Assembly (NCBI RefSeq): GCF_024347355.1
Contig: NZ_AP025465.1
Location: forward strand, 2,976,001 to 3,040,000
Length of the DNA: 64,000 nucleotides
Source: Vibrio chagasii
Lineage (GTDB): Bacteria; Pseudomonadota; Gammaproteobacteria; Enterobacterales; Vibrionaceae
Reading direction: 5' to 3'
This document shows positions 11,146 through 21,110 of the stretch, piece after piece; positions within the stretch are counted from its first letter, which is position 1; each line of letters begins with the position of its first letter. The position numbers and the translations under genes are program-made. The notes beneath the pieces were generated by a model. That model was not told the origin of the DNA, did no database searches, and saw only the letters and a list, made by a program, of their open reading frames with translations.

Positions 11146-12216
11146 TTATAATTTCCGCCTCAAGAGCATCACGGCTATTCCGAGGAATACCACACTTGGG
11201 GCTATAGCACCAAAGGCCGGTGGTATCTGATACACCAAGCTCACAGGGCCAAAGAACTCACTGGATATATAGAAGGTAAAGCCTGCGATAACACCAGATA
11301 GGATTCTTGCCCCCATGGTCACGCTACGCAATGGACCAAAGATAAACGACAGTGCCATCAACATCATCACCGCGATCGAGATTGGCTGGGTTATCTTTCT
11401 CCACAACGCCAGTTCGTAACGAGCAGCATCTTGTTCTGACGCTTTCAAGTAAGATACGTAATCATACAACCCACTCAATGACAGCTCTTCTGGTTTAACC
11501 GTCACGATTGCAAGCTTGTCTGGTGCGAGTGATGTTTTCCAAGTGTATGTGGGCAAATTCTCTTTCGTTATCTGCAGTTCATTTTCAAACGAAGTGACGA
11601 CAACATCTTTCATCGTCCAAACGTTGTCTCCAACGTAATCGACTTCTTTAGAATAGATAGCGGTTTTCAGAGCCTTGTTTTCATCAAAGCGCCACATGTT
11701 CATGCCATATAGCTTGTCATCGTCGATTTTGACAATAAAGATGAAATCATTGGCATCACGAGCCCAGACACCGCTTTGCGTGGAGATGATATTCCCCCCT
11801 GCAATCGATATGGTTCTTAAGTCACGAGCCATCTTTTGTGCTTGAGGTGCACCCCACTGCCCTAATAGCGTCACCACTATCATTAATGGAATCGCAGTCT
11901 TAAGTACCGACAAACCGATATCAAGTTTAGAGAAACCCGCCGCCTGCATTACTACTAGCTCAGAGCTCGCCGCAAGCATACCCAATCCAATCAACGCACC
12001 AAGCAAGGCTGCCATTGGGAAAAACATTTCGATATCACGCGGGATACTTAACAAAACAAAGTACAGAGCTTGGAGGAGATCGTAGGTACCACGACCCACT
12101 TTTCTCAACTGCTCCACATACTTGATTATCCCTGAGAGGCCAACAAACGTCACCAATACCAGTGACGTGGTTGCGATGATGGTTCTGCCTATATATAAAT
12201 CGAGAATCTTAAACAC
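11146..12216 (-). CDS. lptG: LptG, permease subunit of the LPS export ABC transporter
   Basis: 356 residues. YjgP/YjgQ family: N-terminal membrane helices (about 12-35, 60-90, 98-120), a periplasmic beta-jellyroll (about 130-260) and C-terminal helices (about 270-355). With LptF and the LptB dimer it extracts lipopolysaccharide from the inner membrane and passes it to LptC. The start is GTG (VFKILDLYIGR), three bases after the lptF stop, so translation is probably coupled. The partner genes lptB, lptC and lptA lie elsewhere in this window (about 35-36.8 kb). Confidence 0.95.
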   Translation of the reverse strand: MFKILDLYIGRTIIATTSLVLVTFVGLSGIIKYVEQLRKVGRGTYDLLQALYFVLLSIPRDIEMFFPMAALLGALIGLGMLAASSELVVMQAAGFSKLDIGLSVLKTAIPLMIVVTLLGQWGAPQAQKMARDLRTISIAGGNIISTQSGVWARDANDFIFIVKIDDDKLYGMNMWRFDENKALKTAIYSKEVDYVGDNVWTMKDVVVTSFENELQITKENLPTYTWKTSLAPDKLAIVTVKPEELSLSGLYDYVSYLKASEQDAARYELALWRKITQPISIAVMMLMALSFIFGPLRSVTMGARILSGVIAGFTFYISSEFFGPVSLVYQIPPAFGAIAPSVVFLGIAVMLLRRKL

Positions 12217-12219
12217 GGC

Positions 12220-13320
12220 TTAAGCCAACCTCTTATTCTTGAATTTTTCTTTCAAACGCCTTACTGGCACGCTATCCATAAAGTTTGCACCAATCGCGAC
12301 AATTAACAACAGCGCATTGATTGGCCACATGCCGACTACTGCAGGGATAGTGCCCTCTTCTATTGCTGATTTGGTTGCACTGATTGCCAAGAAGTAAGTC
12401 AGGTAAATCAATATTGCAGGACCAATCTTAGCGAAGCGTCCCTGCCTTGGGTTTACCGCCGAGAGTGGCACAACAAGCATGGTCAACAACGGAATACAGA
12501 GTACCAATGAAATTCGCCATTGCAATTCAGCTTTTGCGCTTTTGTTTGGATTACCGACAAGGTCAAGTGTCGGAATCGCTTCCCAATCACGACCTTTCTT
12601 CTCGACTTCTCGCTGGCCAATCAAGCCTTCATACTCTTCGAAGTGTGTCACCATATAATCAAGACGAGTTGGGACACCTTCATGACGAGTACCATCGTAC
12701 ATCACGATAACTTGGCGACCGTCGCTGAGCTCTTTTACATCGCCCGACTTCGAATACATCACACTTGGAAGCACAGAATCACGTGGACGCATTTGAGCAA
12801 CGAACACGTTTTCTAGCTTATTACCGTCGATATCATCGATGAACACCACTGACGAACCATCTGGCGTTCCTTCAAATTTTCCCTTTGGTAGCAAATCAAC
12901 ACTGTTCTCTGCTGCCACTTCCTCATACATCTGTTCAACCTTGTCTTGCGACCAAGGGGACAACCAGAATGAGTTAAAAGCGGCAACCGATGCAGTAATC
13001 AAAGCTAAGTACAGTGCCGATTGAATCAGGAATTTGTTACCGATACCGGTCGCGTTCATGACCACTATTTCACTTTCAGCGTAAAGACGACCAAAAGTAA
13101 GCAAAATACCAATATAGATACTGAGCGGAAGCATCAATAAGCCCATCGCTGGCATATTTAGACTAACGATCGACAAGATTAGACTCGCAGGGATAGCACC
13201 ATCAGAGGCGTCCGCTAACACACTGATGAATTTTTGGCTGAGAAACACGAGAAAGAGAACAAAAAAGATCGCAAATTGGCTCTTGATTGTCTCGCGGATC
13301 AAATATCTAACAATAATCAC
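12220..13320 (-). CDS. lptF: LptF, permease subunit of the LPS export ABC transporter
   Basis: 366 residues. Same YjgP/YjgQ fold as LptG, with which it forms the transmembrane channel of LptB2FG. The proline-rich VVPLSAVNPRQGRFAKIGP segment in the C-terminal half is typical of LptF. The start taken is GTG (MIIVRYLIRETIKS) by comparison with the family; a TTG two codons upstream is an alternative. It is divergent from pepA across about 190 bp that must contain both promoters, the same arrangement as lptFG/pepA in E. coli. lptF and lptG form one operon. Confidence 0.94.
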   Translation of the reverse strand: MIIVRYLIRETIKSQFAIFFVLFLVFLSQKFISVLADASDGAIPASLILSIVSLNMPAMGLLMLPLSIYIGILLTFGRLYAESEIVVMNATGIGNKFLIQSALYLALITASVAAFNSFWLSPWSQDKVEQMYEEVAAENSVDLLPKGKFEGTPDGSSVVFIDDIDGNKLENVFVAQMRPRDSVLPSVMYSKSGDVKELSDGRQVIVMYDGTRHEGVPTRLDYMVTHFEEYEGLIGQREVEKKGRDWEAIPTLDLVGNPNKSAKAELQWRISLVLCIPLLTMLVVPLSAVNPRQGRFAKIGPAILIYLTYFLAISATKSAIEEGTIPAVVGMWPINALLLIVAIGANFMDSVPVRRLKEKFKNKRLA

Positions 13321-13512
13321 GCTCAAATTACCTATACAAAACTTGTTTTTTTGATTGAATCACTATAATTTCCCGTTGAACCTTTTATTTTTTTAAATTT
13401 TTAGCTAAGTGTTAGCGTTCTTCTTTAAGGTTAGTTCCATTATAGGATCCAACAAGTAAGAACCCATTATCTAACATTTAGTTCGATTTGTCTTCAGGAT
13501 GTAGGAGTACGC

Positions 13513-15033
13513 ATGGAGTTCAGTGTAAAAAGTGGTAGCCCAGAGAAACAACGCAGCGCATGTATCGTTGTCGGTGTATTCGAACCGCGCCGCCTTTCTC
13601 CAGTAGCCGAGCAATTAGATAAGATTAGCGATGGCTACATTAGTTCACTGCTTCGTCGCGGTGACCTAGAGGGTAAACCTGGCCAGATGCTACTGCTGCA
13701 TCAAGTACCTGGTGTACTTTCAGAACGTGTTCTACTTGTAGGCTGTGGTAAAGAGCGTGAGCTAGGCGAGCGTCAATACAAAGAAATTATTCAGAAAACC
13801 ATCAGCACACTAAACGAAACAGGTTCTATGGAAGCAGTATGTTTCCTAACAGAACTGCACGTTAAAGGCCGCGATACTTACTGGAAAGTTCGTCAAGCGG
13901 TAGAAGCGACTAAAGATGGTCTTTACACATTTGACCAATTCAAGAGCAACAAGCCAGAGACTCGTCGCCCACTACGTAAATTGGTATTCAACGTACCAAC
14001 ACGTCGTGAACTGAGCCTAGGTGAAAAAGCGATTGCTCACGGTCTTGCTATTGCTTCAGGTGTGAAAGCATCTAAAGATCTTGGCAACATGCCGCCAAAC
14101 ATCGCTAACCCAGCTTACCTTGCATCTCAAGCTCGTCGCCTAGCTGACGACTTCGATACCGTAACGACTAAGATCATCGGTGAAGAAGAGATGGAAAAAT
14201 TGGGCATGACCTCTTACCTAGCGGTTGGTCGTGGTTCAAAGAACGAATCTATGATGTCTATCATGGAGTACAAGGGCGCACCAGATTCTGATGCAAAACC
14301 GATTGTACTTGTTGGTAAAGGCCTAACGTTCGATTCAGGCGGTATCTCACTTAAGCCTGGCGAAGGTATGGATGAGATGAAGTACGACATGTGTGGTGCT
14401 GCATCTGTATTCGGTACGATGAAAGCGCTAGCTAAACTGAACCTACCAATCAACGTTGTTGGTATTCTTGCTGGTTGTGAAAACATGCCAGGTAGCAATG
14501 CTTACCGCCCAGGTGACATCCTAACGACGATGTCAGGCCAAACAGTTGAAGTGTTAAACACTGATGCTGAAGGTCGCTTGGTTCTTTGTGATGCGCTAAC
14601 TTACGTTGAGCGTTTCGAACCAGATTGTGTGGTTGACGTTGCAACACTAACAGGCGCGTGTGTTATTGCTCTAGGCCACCACATCAGTGGCGTTCTATCA
14701 AACCACAACCCGCTATCTCACGAACTTGTGAATGCTTCTGAGCAAGCAAGTGACCGTGCATGGCGTCTACCAATGGCAGACGAGTACCATGAGCAGCTAA
14801 ACAGCCCATTCGCAGATATGGCGAACATCGGCGGCCGCCCAGGCGGTACTATCACTGCTGGTTGCTTCCTGTCTAAGTTCACTAAGAAATATCACTGGGC
14901 TCACCTAGATATCGCAGGTACAGCTTGGAAATCTGGCGCAGCAAAAGGCTCGACAGGTCGTCCTGTCTCAATGCTAGTCCAATTCTTATTGAACCGCAGC
15001 GGCCAAGAGACTGAAGAGCAATCTTCAAAATAG
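13513..15033 (+). CDS. pepA: Leucyl aminopeptidase PepA
   Basis: 506 residues, usual length for M17 peptidases. The signature NTDAEGRL lies near residue 350, and metal ligands are visible in [11 protein letters not shown] and [11 protein letters not shown]. This hexameric cytosolic enzyme with two metal ions removes N-terminal residues from peptides. E. coli PepA is also a DNA-binding accessory factor (XerA) at cer recombination and in carAB regulation; whether that holds here is not shown. GGAG lies before the ATG. It is followed by its own terminator, then holC and valS, as in E. coli. Confidence 0.97.
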   Translation: MEFSVKSGSPEKQRSACIVVGVFEPRRLSPVAEQLDKISDGYISSLLRRGDLEGKPGQMLLLHQVPGVLSERVLLVGCGKERELGERQYKEIIQKTISTLNETGSMEAVCFLTELHVKGRDTYWKVRQAVEATKDGLYTFDQFKSNKPETRRPLRKLVFNVPTRRELSLGEKAIAHGLAIASGVKASKDLGNMPPNIANPAYLASQARRLADDFDTVTTKIIGEEEMEKLGMTSYLAVGRGSKNESMMSIMEYKGAPDSDAKPIVLVGKGLTFDSGGISLKPGEGMDEMKYDMCGAASVFGTMKALAKLNLPINVVGILAGCENMPGSNAYRPGDILTTMSGQTVEVLNTDAEGRLVLCDALTYVERFEPDCVVDVATLTGACVIALGHHISGVLSNHNPLSHELVNASEQASDRAWRLPMADEYHEQLNSPFADMANIGGRPGGTITAGCFLSKFTKKYHWAHLDIAGTAWKSGAAKGSTGRPVSMLVQFLLNRSGQETEEQSSK

Positions 15034-15034
15034 T

Positions 15035-15058
15035 AAAAAGGGCCTACGGGCCCTTTTT
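15035..15058 (+). terminator. Terminator of pepA
   Basis: Stem AAAAAGGGCC with its complement and a TACG tetraloop, then a T-run. It lies directly after the pepA stop codon. Confidence 0.9.
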
Positions 15059-15132
15059 TAATAAGCGCTATTTGTTAGGGTCTATTGACCAAGTAAGATA
15101 AATAGCCACGATTTTTAGTTCGAGTATTAAGT

Positions 15133-15582
15133 ATGCAAACAGCTACGTTTTACATAGTGTCATCAGACAGCCCACAAGCGAGTGAAGAAGGTTTCGCTAA
15201 CTATGTACTGTTTCTTGCTCAGCACTTTGCAAAACAAGGCGCTAAACTTTATCTCAACTGTAATGACAAAGCCCATGCCGAGCGTATCGCAGAAGTTTTC
15301 TGGCAAGTCGATCCCAGTGAATTTATTGCGCATAACTTGGTTGGCGAAGGCCCGAAGTATTCAACCAACATTGAGATTGGCTACCAAGGCGTAAAGCACA
15401 ATTGGAATCGTCAGCTAGTAATTAATCTGGCCGATAATCATACAACCTTTGCGAACGCCTTTGCTCAGGTGATAGACTTCGTCCCTTGCGAAGAAAAAGC
15501 TAAGCAACTCGCTCGAGAAAGGTATAAAATTTACCGTCAGGCTGAATATCAGCTGCAGACTATCGAGATTCAACATCCATAG
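15133..15582 (+). CDS. holC: DNA polymerase III chi subunit HolC
   Basis: 149 residues, matching the chi family (E. coli 147). The N-terminal TATFYIVS start and the DVLFLA-like/CEEKAKQLARERYKIYRQ C-terminal helix are characteristic. Chi pairs with psi (HolD) in the clamp loader and contacts single-stranded DNA-binding protein. The place between pepA and valS is conserved in Gammaproteobacteria and supports the call. Only a weak ribosome site is seen before the ATG. It lies about 100 bp upstream of valS and may be co-transcribed with it. Confidence 0.93.
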   Translation: MQTATFYIVSSDSPQASEEGFANYVLFLAQHFAKQGAKLYLNCNDKAHAERIAEVFWQVDPSEFIAHNLVGEGPKYSTNIEIGYQGVKHNWNRQLVINLADNHTTFANAFAQVIDFVPCEEKAKQLARERYKIYRQAEYQLQTIEIQHP

Positions 15583-15684
15583 TCAAACCTCATAGATAAA
15601 GCTATCTTTGAATTTAGATTCAAGAAGCTTCACTTATGAAGTTTGACCACGATTAACCATTCACAGTATCCGTTTAAGAGCACT

Positions 15685-18558
15685 ATGGAAAAGACATACA
15701 ACCCAACATCAATCGAACAAGCTCTATATCAGACTTGGGAAGAGAAAGGCTACTTTAAGCCACACGGTGACACATCAAAAGAAGCTTACAGCATCATGAT
15801 CCCGCCACCGAACGTCACTGGTAGCCTACACATGGGTCACGCGTTCCAAGACACTATCATGGATACTCTAATCCGTGCTGAGCGTATGAAAGGTAAGAAC
15901 ACGCTTTGGCAAGTGGGTACTGACCACGCTGGTATCGCAACTCAAATGGTTGTTGAGCGTAAGATCGCGGCAGAAGAAGGCAAAACTAAGCACGATTACG
16001 GTCGTGACGCTTTCATCGACAAGATCTGGGAATGGAAAAACGAATCTGGTGGCACAATCACTAAGCAACTTCGTCGTCTAGGCGCATCGGTAGACTGGGA
16101 CCGTGAGCGTTTCACTATGGATGATGGCCTATCAAACGCTGTTCAAGAAGTGTTTGTTCGCCTATACGAAGATGACCTAATCTACCGTGGTAAGCGTCTA
16201 GTAAACTGGGATCCTAAACTGCACACAGCAATTTCTGATCTTGAAGTTGAAAACAAAGACAAAAAAGGCCACATGTGGCACTTCCGCTACCCACTAGCAG
16301 ACGGTGTGAAAACCGCTGAAGGTAAAGACTACATTGTTGTTGCGACAACTCGTCCAGAAACCATGCTTGGCGATACTGGTGTTGCAGTAAACCCAGAAGA
16401 TCCACGTTACAAAGATCTTATCGGTAAAGAGATCCTACTTCCTATCGTTAACCGTCTAATCCCTATCGTAGGCGATGAGCACGCGGACATGGAAAAAGGC
16501 ACAGGTTGTGTGAAGATCACTCCTGCTCACGACTTTAACGATTACGAAGTTGGTAAGCGCAACAACCTACCAATGATCAACATCCTAACGTTCAACGCAG
16601 ACATCCGTGATGCGGCTGAAGTATTCACTACTAACGGTGAAGCGAGCGATGTTTACTCAACTGAGCTACCTGCTAAGTACCACGGCATGGAGCGTTTTGC
16701 TGCTCGTAAAGCGATCGTTGCTGAATTCGAAGAACTTGGTCTATTAGACGAGATCAAAGATCACGACCTAACCGTTCCTTACGGCGACCGTGGTGGCGTG
16801 GTTATCGAACCAATGCTAACTGACCAATGGTACGTACGTGCTGCACCTCTTGCTGAGCCGGCTGTTAAAGCGGTTGAAGATGGTGAGATCCAATTCGTTC
16901 CTAAGCAATACGAAAACATGTACTTCTCTTGGATGCGTGACATTCAAGACTGGTGTATCTCTCGTCAACTTTGGTGGGGTCACCGCATCCCAGCATGGTA
17001 CGACAACGATGGCAACGTATACGTAGGCCGTACTGAAGAAGAAGTACGTGCAAACAACAACCTTGCACCTGTAGTAGTACTTCGCCAAGACGACGACGTA
17101 CTAGATACATGGTTCTCTTCTGCACTATGGACTTTCGGTACTCAAGGCTGGCCAGAGCAAACTGAAGACCTGAAGACATTCCACCCTTCAGACGTTCTAG
17201 TAACGGGCTTCGACATCATTTTCTTCTGGGTTGCGCGTATGATCATGATGACCATGCACTTCAACAAGGATGAAAACGGTAAGTCGCAAGTACCATTCAA
17301 GACAGTTTACGTTACGGGCCTAATCCGTGACGAAAACGGCGACAAGATGTCTAAGTCTAAAGGTAACGTTCTTGACCCTATCGACATGATCGATGGTATC
17401 GACCTTGAGTCTCTAGTAGAGAAGCGTTGTGGCAACATGATGCAGCCTCAACTAGCGAAGAAGATCGAGAAGAACACGCGTAAGACTTTCGAAAACGGTA
17501 TCGAACCATACGGTACTGACGCGCTACGTTTCACTCTTGCTGCTATGGCTTCAACTGGCCGTGACATCAACTGGGATATGAAGCGTCTTGAAGGTTACCG
17601 TAACTTCTGTAACAAGCTATGGAACGCAAGCCGTTACGTGCTGATGAACACAGAAGAGCACGATTGTGGCATGTCACTATCTGCAGAAGACCGTGCAAAC
17701 ATGGAATTCTCTCTAGCAGATAAGTGGATTGAATCTCAGTTTGAGCTAGCAGCGAAAGAGTTTAACGCTCACCTAGACAACTACCGTCTAGACATGGCAG
17801 CAAACACGCTTTACGAATTCATCTGGAACCAATTCTGTGACTGGTACCTAGAGCTAACTAAGCCAGTTCTATGGAAAGGTACAGAAGCTCAGCAACAAGC
17901 GACTCGCTACATGCTGATCACGGTTCTAGAGAAGACACTACGTCTTGCTCACCCAGTACTTCCTTACATCACTGAATCTATCTGGCAGAGCGTTAAGCCA
18001 CTAGTAGACGGTGTTGAAGGCGACACTATCATGACTCAAGCGCTTCCTCAGTTTAACGAAGAGAACTTCGACGCTGAGATCGTAGAAGACATCGAATGGG
18101 TTAAGACTTTCATTACTGCTATCCGTAACCTACGCGCAGAGTACGACATTGCACCTAGCAAAGGTCTAGAAGTAATGATCAAAGTTGCTAGTGAGAAAGA
18201 CGCGGCACGTATCGAAGCGAACAAGGTAGTTCTAAACTCTCTTGCTAAACTAGATAGCCTAACTGTTCTTGCTCAAGATGCTGAGACTCCAGCATGTGCG
18301 ACTAAGCTAGTGGGTCAATCTGAGCTGATGATCCCAATGGCCGGTCTGATCGACAAGGACGCAGAACTTGCTCGCCTTGATAAAGAAGTGCAGAAAACTC
18401 ACGGCGAAATCAAGCGTATCGAAGGCAAGCTAGGTAACGAAGGTTTCGTTGCTAAAGCACCTGAAGCGGTTATCGCGAAAGAGCGTAAGAAGCTAGTGGG
18501 TTACCAAGAGACACTAACTAAGCTTGAAGAGCAAAAAGCGACCATTGCAGCTCTTTAA
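15685..18558 (+). CDS. valS: Valyl-tRNA synthetase ValS
   Basis: 957 residues (E. coli 951). A class I synthetase that charges tRNA-Val and edits misactivated threonine. The HIGH-type motif is LHMGH at about 47-51, KMSKS is at 554-558, the CP1 editing domain lies in about 190-350, and an arginine-rich anticodon-binding domain is followed by a C-terminal coiled coil (about 890-957) as in other ValRS. The start was placed at [11 protein letters not shown], 14 codons inside the longest frame, because the family begins here. Codon use is strongly biased, as expected for a highly expressed gene. Confidence 0.97.
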   Translation: MEKTYNPTSIEQALYQTWEEKGYFKPHGDTSKEAYSIMIPPPNVTGSLHMGHAFQDTIMDTLIRAERMKGKNTLWQVGTDHAGIATQMVVERKIAAEEGKTKHDYGRDAFIDKIWEWKNESGGTITKQLRRLGASVDWDRERFTMDDGLSNAVQEVFVRLYEDDLIYRGKRLVNWDPKLHTAISDLEVENKDKKGHMWHFRYPLADGVKTAEGKDYIVVATTRPETMLGDTGVAVNPEDPRYKDLIGKEILLPIVNRLIPIVGDEHADMEKGTGCVKITPAHDFNDYEVGKRNNLPMINILTFNADIRDAAEVFTTNGEASDVYSTELPAKYHGMERFAARKAIVAEFEELGLLDEIKDHDLTVPYGDRGGVVIEPMLTDQWYVRAAPLAEPAVKAVEDGEIQFVPKQYENMYFSWMRDIQDWCISRQLWWGHRIPAWYDNDGNVYVGRTEEEVRANNNLAPVVVLRQDDDVLDTWFSSALWTFGTQGWPEQTEDLKTFHPSDVLVTGFDIIFFWVARMIMMTMHFNKDENGKSQVPFKTVYVTGLIRDENGDKMSKSKGNVLDPIDMIDGIDLESLVEKRCGNMMQPQLAKKIEKNTRKTFENGIEPYGTDALRFTLAAMASTGRDINWDMKRLEGYRNFCNKLWNASRYVLMNTEEHDCGMSLSAEDRANMEFSLADKWIESQFELAAKEFNAHLDNYRLDMAANTLYEFIWNQFCDWYLELTKPVLWKGTEAQQQATRYMLITVLEKTLRLAHPVLPYITESIWQSVKPLVDGVEGDTIMTQALPQFNEENFDAEIVEDIEWVKTFITAIRNLRAEYDIAPSKGLEVMIKVASEKDAARIEANKVVLNSLAKLDSLTVLAQDAETPACATKLVGQSELMIPMAGLIDKDAELARLDKEVQKTHGEIKRIEGKLGNEGFVAKAPEAVIAKERKKLVGYQETLTKLEEQKATIAAL

Positions 18559-18599
18559 TCCTCGCTCAATGAGAAGCCTTTAAACTTCTCGTTACAGAT

Positions 18600-18631
18600 A
18601 AAAAGGTTGGCCTTATGGTCAGCCTTTTTTT
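18600..18631 (+). terminator. Terminator of valS
   Basis: A 13-bp stem beginning AAAAAGG with two G-U wobbles, a TTAT loop, and a T-run of seven. It lies about 40 bp after the valS stop. Confidence 0.85.
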
Positions 18632-18733
18632 ATGCCATTGGACTTATCACCCAATAACAGCACTTTCCAAACTTCGCCGGCAGTTTGATAGCTTTTGCCT
18701 ATCAAATTAATCTCTAATACCCATTTCATTTAA

Positions 18734-18748
18734 TGATAATAATTCTCA
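18734..18748. promoter_or_regulatory. Fur-like box upstream of the DUF2061 gene
   Basis: TGATAATAATTCTCA matches the 7-1-7 Fur consensus (TGATAAT-N-ATTATCA) at 14 of 15 positions, counting the free centre. It lies about 43 bp before the start codon, a good place for promoter occlusion. An upstream inverted repeat, TTTGATAG (18684-18691) with CTATCAAA (18699-18706), is of unknown meaning. Fur binding is inferred. Confidence 0.6.
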
Positions 18749-18790
18749 ATAATAGCTCTATCGAAACAACACAACGATTGAGTAATTATC

Positions 18791-19189
18791 ATGAAAAAGA
18801 CACTAACCTTTGCTGCATTACATTTTACTATCGCATTTAGTGTCGCTTACGTACTAACAGGCGACATCTTAATTGGTAGCTTAATTGCCATGATTGAGCC
18901 CTCTGTAAATACGGTCGCCTTCTATTTTCATGAAAAGGCGTGGGCTCAAGTTCCAGCGCTTAAAGCTCGTCAGTGGATGACCAAATTAAAAACCGCCAGC
19001 TTTGCGACCATCCACTTCAGTGTTGCTTTTACCGTGGTCTACTTGCTGACTGGTGACGCCTTTGTTGGTGGTGTGATGGCAATGCTAGAGCCCGCTCTAA
19101 ATACAGTCGCGTACTACTTCCATGAGAAAGTGTGGTTACGTAAATCAGACGCTCAAGCACCACAGTTTTGCGTCCACCAGCACGCTTAA
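18791..19189 (+). CDS. Membrane protein with two tandem DUF2061 domains
   Basis: 132 residues made of two copies of the same unit of about 62 residues: KTLTFAALHFTIAFSVAYVLTGD...IEPSVNTVAFYFHEKAW and KTASFATIHFSVAFTVVYLLTGD...LEPALNTVAYYFHEKVW. Each contains two hydrophobic helices, so four membrane spans are likely. DUF2061 has no known function. Duplication of the domain within one chain is clear. A Fur-like box upstream suggests iron control. It is followed by a palindrome and then a MarR-GNAT gene on the same strand. Confidence 0.85.
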   Translation: MKKTLTFAALHFTIAFSVAYVLTGDILIGSLIAMIEPSVNTVAFYFHEKAWAQVPALKARQWMTKLKTASFATIHFSVAFTVVYLLTGDAFVGGVMAMLEPALNTVAYYFHEKVWLRKSDAQAPQFCVHQHA

Positions 19190-19216
19190 ACAGAGAATCG
19201 AATCTTACCCATTGAC

Positions 19217-19259
19217 AAAGTTGCGCACCGCAATTAAATTGATTGCGGTGCGCAACTTT
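19217..19259. promoter_or_regulatory. 18-bp perfect inverted repeat before the MarR-GNAT gene
   Basis: Arms AAAGTTGCGCACCGCAAT (19217-19234) and complement (19242-19259) around a 7-bp centre. A possible promoter overlaps it: TTGACA at 19212-19217, 17-bp spacer, TAAATT at 19235-19240. This could be an operator for the MarR-type regulator encoded next. It could instead be the terminator of the DUF2061 gene, since a T-rich stretch (TTTATTTTTG) follows. Both readings fit. Confidence 0.65.
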
Positions 19260-19278
19260 ATTTTTGAGGTAAGTAATT

Positions 19279-20184
19279 ATGAATGCTCGACAACTAAGAC
19301 ACTACTCCCGCCAAGCCGTTCGCTTACTGGGTATGCTCGATAAGCAATGTGGCGAAATAGCCCTAACCCCAGTCCAAGCTCATGCATTAGGAGAAATTCA
19401 ACTCCAACCGCTGACGATCAACCAACTCGCACAACGATTGAATGTCGACAAGTCGAATGCCAGTCGTACTGTCGCAGGGCTAAACAAGTTAGAGTTGACC
19501 GACAGTATCGAGAATCCGAATGACAAGCGCAGTCAAAAGGTCATACTCACCACTAGAGGACAGCAGGTGCTGTCAGAGCTAGACCAACAGCAAAATACCT
19601 TCTTCGACAATATGCTAGAAGCCCTGAGTGAAGATGAACAGCAACAGTTAAAGCTTGGGTTAGAGGTTTACCTCAAAGGGCTAACTAAAGTCTGCCAAGC
19701 TGACGAGTTTGTATTGCGCCCACTCACTCAAGCTGACAATAAACAAGTTGCCGATGTCATTCGACAAGTCTCTGCCGAACATGGCCTAACCGCAGACAAA
19801 GGCTATGGTGTGTCTGACCCAACGCTTGATGACATGTACTCTGTATATAGCCAAGACAATGCGATGTACTGGGTGATTGAGCATCAAGGTGGGGTTGTGG
19901 GCGGCGGCGGCTTTGCCCCACTAGCAGGCCGACCAGACGTATGTGAGCTACAAAAGATGTATTTCTTAAAACAGACTCGCGGACAAGGGCTGGCAAAACG
20001 CATCGTCGCTTTAAGTTTAAAGCTTTCCAAGCAATTGGGTTATCAACAGATGTACTTAGAAACAACAGAGTGTTTGGGAGCTGCGATTAAGCTTTATGAA
20101 GCGTTAGGCTTTGAGCACCTAGAGAGTGCTTGGGGAGAAACAGGCCACGACGCTTGTGAAGTGGTCATGGCCAAAACGTTGTAG
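19279..20184 (+). CDS. MarR-type regulator fused to a GNAT N-acetyltransferase
   Basis: 301 residues. The N-terminal half (about 1-145) is a MarR winged helix: INQLAQRLNVDKSNASRTVAGL is the recognition region and the wing follows (NPNDKRSQKVILT). The C-terminal half (about 147-301) is GNAT, with the acetyl-CoA loop TRGQGLAKRIV and a typical YLETTECLGAAIKLYEALGF motif B. MarR-GNAT fusions are a known architecture; the small-molecule or protein substrate is unknown. GAGGT precedes the ATG. The palindrome just upstream may be its own operator. It converges with the GH2-like gene on the other strand. Confidence 0.9.
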   Translation: MNARQLRHYSRQAVRLLGMLDKQCGEIALTPVQAHALGEIQLQPLTINQLAQRLNVDKSNASRTVAGLNKLELTDSIENPNDKRSQKVILTTRGQQVLSELDQQQNTFFDNMLEALSEDEQQQLKLGLEVYLKGLTKVCQADEFVLRPLTQADNKQVADVIRQVSAEHGLTADKGYGVSDPTLDDMYSVYSQDNAMYWVIEHQGGVVGGGGFAPLAGRPDVCELQKMYFLKQTRGQGLAKRIVALSLKLSKQLGYQQMYLETTECLGAAIKLYEALGFEHLESAWGETGHDACEVVMAKTL

Positions 20185-20192
20185 TGCAGCTT

Positions 20193-20987
20193 CTAGCGTA
20201 AAAAATTACTCACACAAGATGCAGGATTAAGAGCAACAAAAGAACTCTCCTTTTGCCCATCGAGCTCAACCTCTAATTGATATAAATGCTTAGGGTTGGG
20301 CTTATCAACATTAAAGACAATCGGTGCTTCAACTTGGAACACAACACCAGTGTGTTCTGCACGTACATCTATCGGCATCACCAGTGTCATACCATCGAAC
20401 TTAATTGATGCCGATACCAGCCCAGCTTTAAGCGTCTGGTAGATCACATCCACTTTAAACTCACAACCACCGCCGTGGTGCCAGATCTGCTCAGTGACGA
20501 CTTGGTCCAGCTTCACATTACGAACAAACTGCAGATAAGGAGCTTGCCAAATACCCATTCGAGAGTCTGATCTCGCAATGGTTAGCGAAGATAATGGCTC
20601 ATCCATATCTTCTTCGAGCAACAACCCTTCCTCTTCTTCAAGAAACAGGATCTCAAAGCGATTTCGGCCTGGCTGCATGTAAGGGCGAATATCTTTACGG
20701 TACTCTTCTTGGCTGCCATCACAATCAAAGACTGCCACACCATTGAGTCGCACTTCAGCAAAGTAATCCACACCCGCAACGACTAGCTCAACAAAGGGGC
20801 AAGCCAGCATCGCATCATCGACTTCAATGTCGTGCATTAAATGCCACTCTTGTGCCGCAATCTCTTCTTCACTTAATGTGTTAGGAAGTTTTGTGCTCAG
20901 CGGTGCAGGAAAAGTAATATCATCTTGGGGTATAGAGAGGTCTGTCAGTGGCGATATTTGCCAAAGACCGTCAAGTTGCAGCCGCAT
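20193..20987 (-). CDS. GH2-like sugar-binding/jellyroll protein without a catalytic domain
   Basis: 264 residues, no signal peptide. The N-terminal part (about 1-160) resembles the galactose-binding-like domain of family 2 glycoside hydrolases such as beta-mannosidase: LDGLWQIS start, FVELVVAGVDYFAEVRLNGVAVFD in the middle and MGIWQAPYLQFV near 145. A beta-rich region of about 90 residues, like the GH2 immunoglobulin-like domain, follows. The TIM-barrel with the two catalytic glutamates is absent, so glycosidase activity is not expected. AAGGA precedes the ATG. The function is unknown; it may bind carbohydrate or be a remnant kept for another role. Confidence 0.7.
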   Translation of the reverse strand: MRLQLDGLWQISPLTDLSIPQDDITFPAPLSTKLPNTLSEEEIAAQEWHLMHDIEVDDAMLACPFVELVVAGVDYFAEVRLNGVAVFDCDGSQEEYRKDIRPYMQPGRNRFEILFLEEEEGLLLEEDMDEPLSSLTIARSDSRMGIWQAPYLQFVRNVKLDQVVTEQIWHHGGGCEFKVDVIYQTLKAGLVSASIKFDGMTLVMPIDVRAEHTGVVFQVEAPIVFNVDKPNPKHLYQLEVELDGQKESSFVALNPASCVSNFLR

Positions 20988-21071
20988 ATCATTCCTTGAG
21001 CTAGATCAATTTTGACCGCATTATAATGAATGAATGCATTTAAAGACATTTATTTTTCTGAGGATAAAAAA

Positions 21072-21090
21072 TGCCAGCTCAAGGCTGGCA
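21072..21090 (-). terminator. Terminator of rraB
   Basis: Stem TGCCAGC with its complement and a 5-nt loop, followed on the minus strand by a T-run (ATTTTTTATCC). It lies just after the rraB stop. Confidence 0.85.
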
Positions 21091-21110
21091 CTTTTCAAAC
21101 TGGGAAGAAA

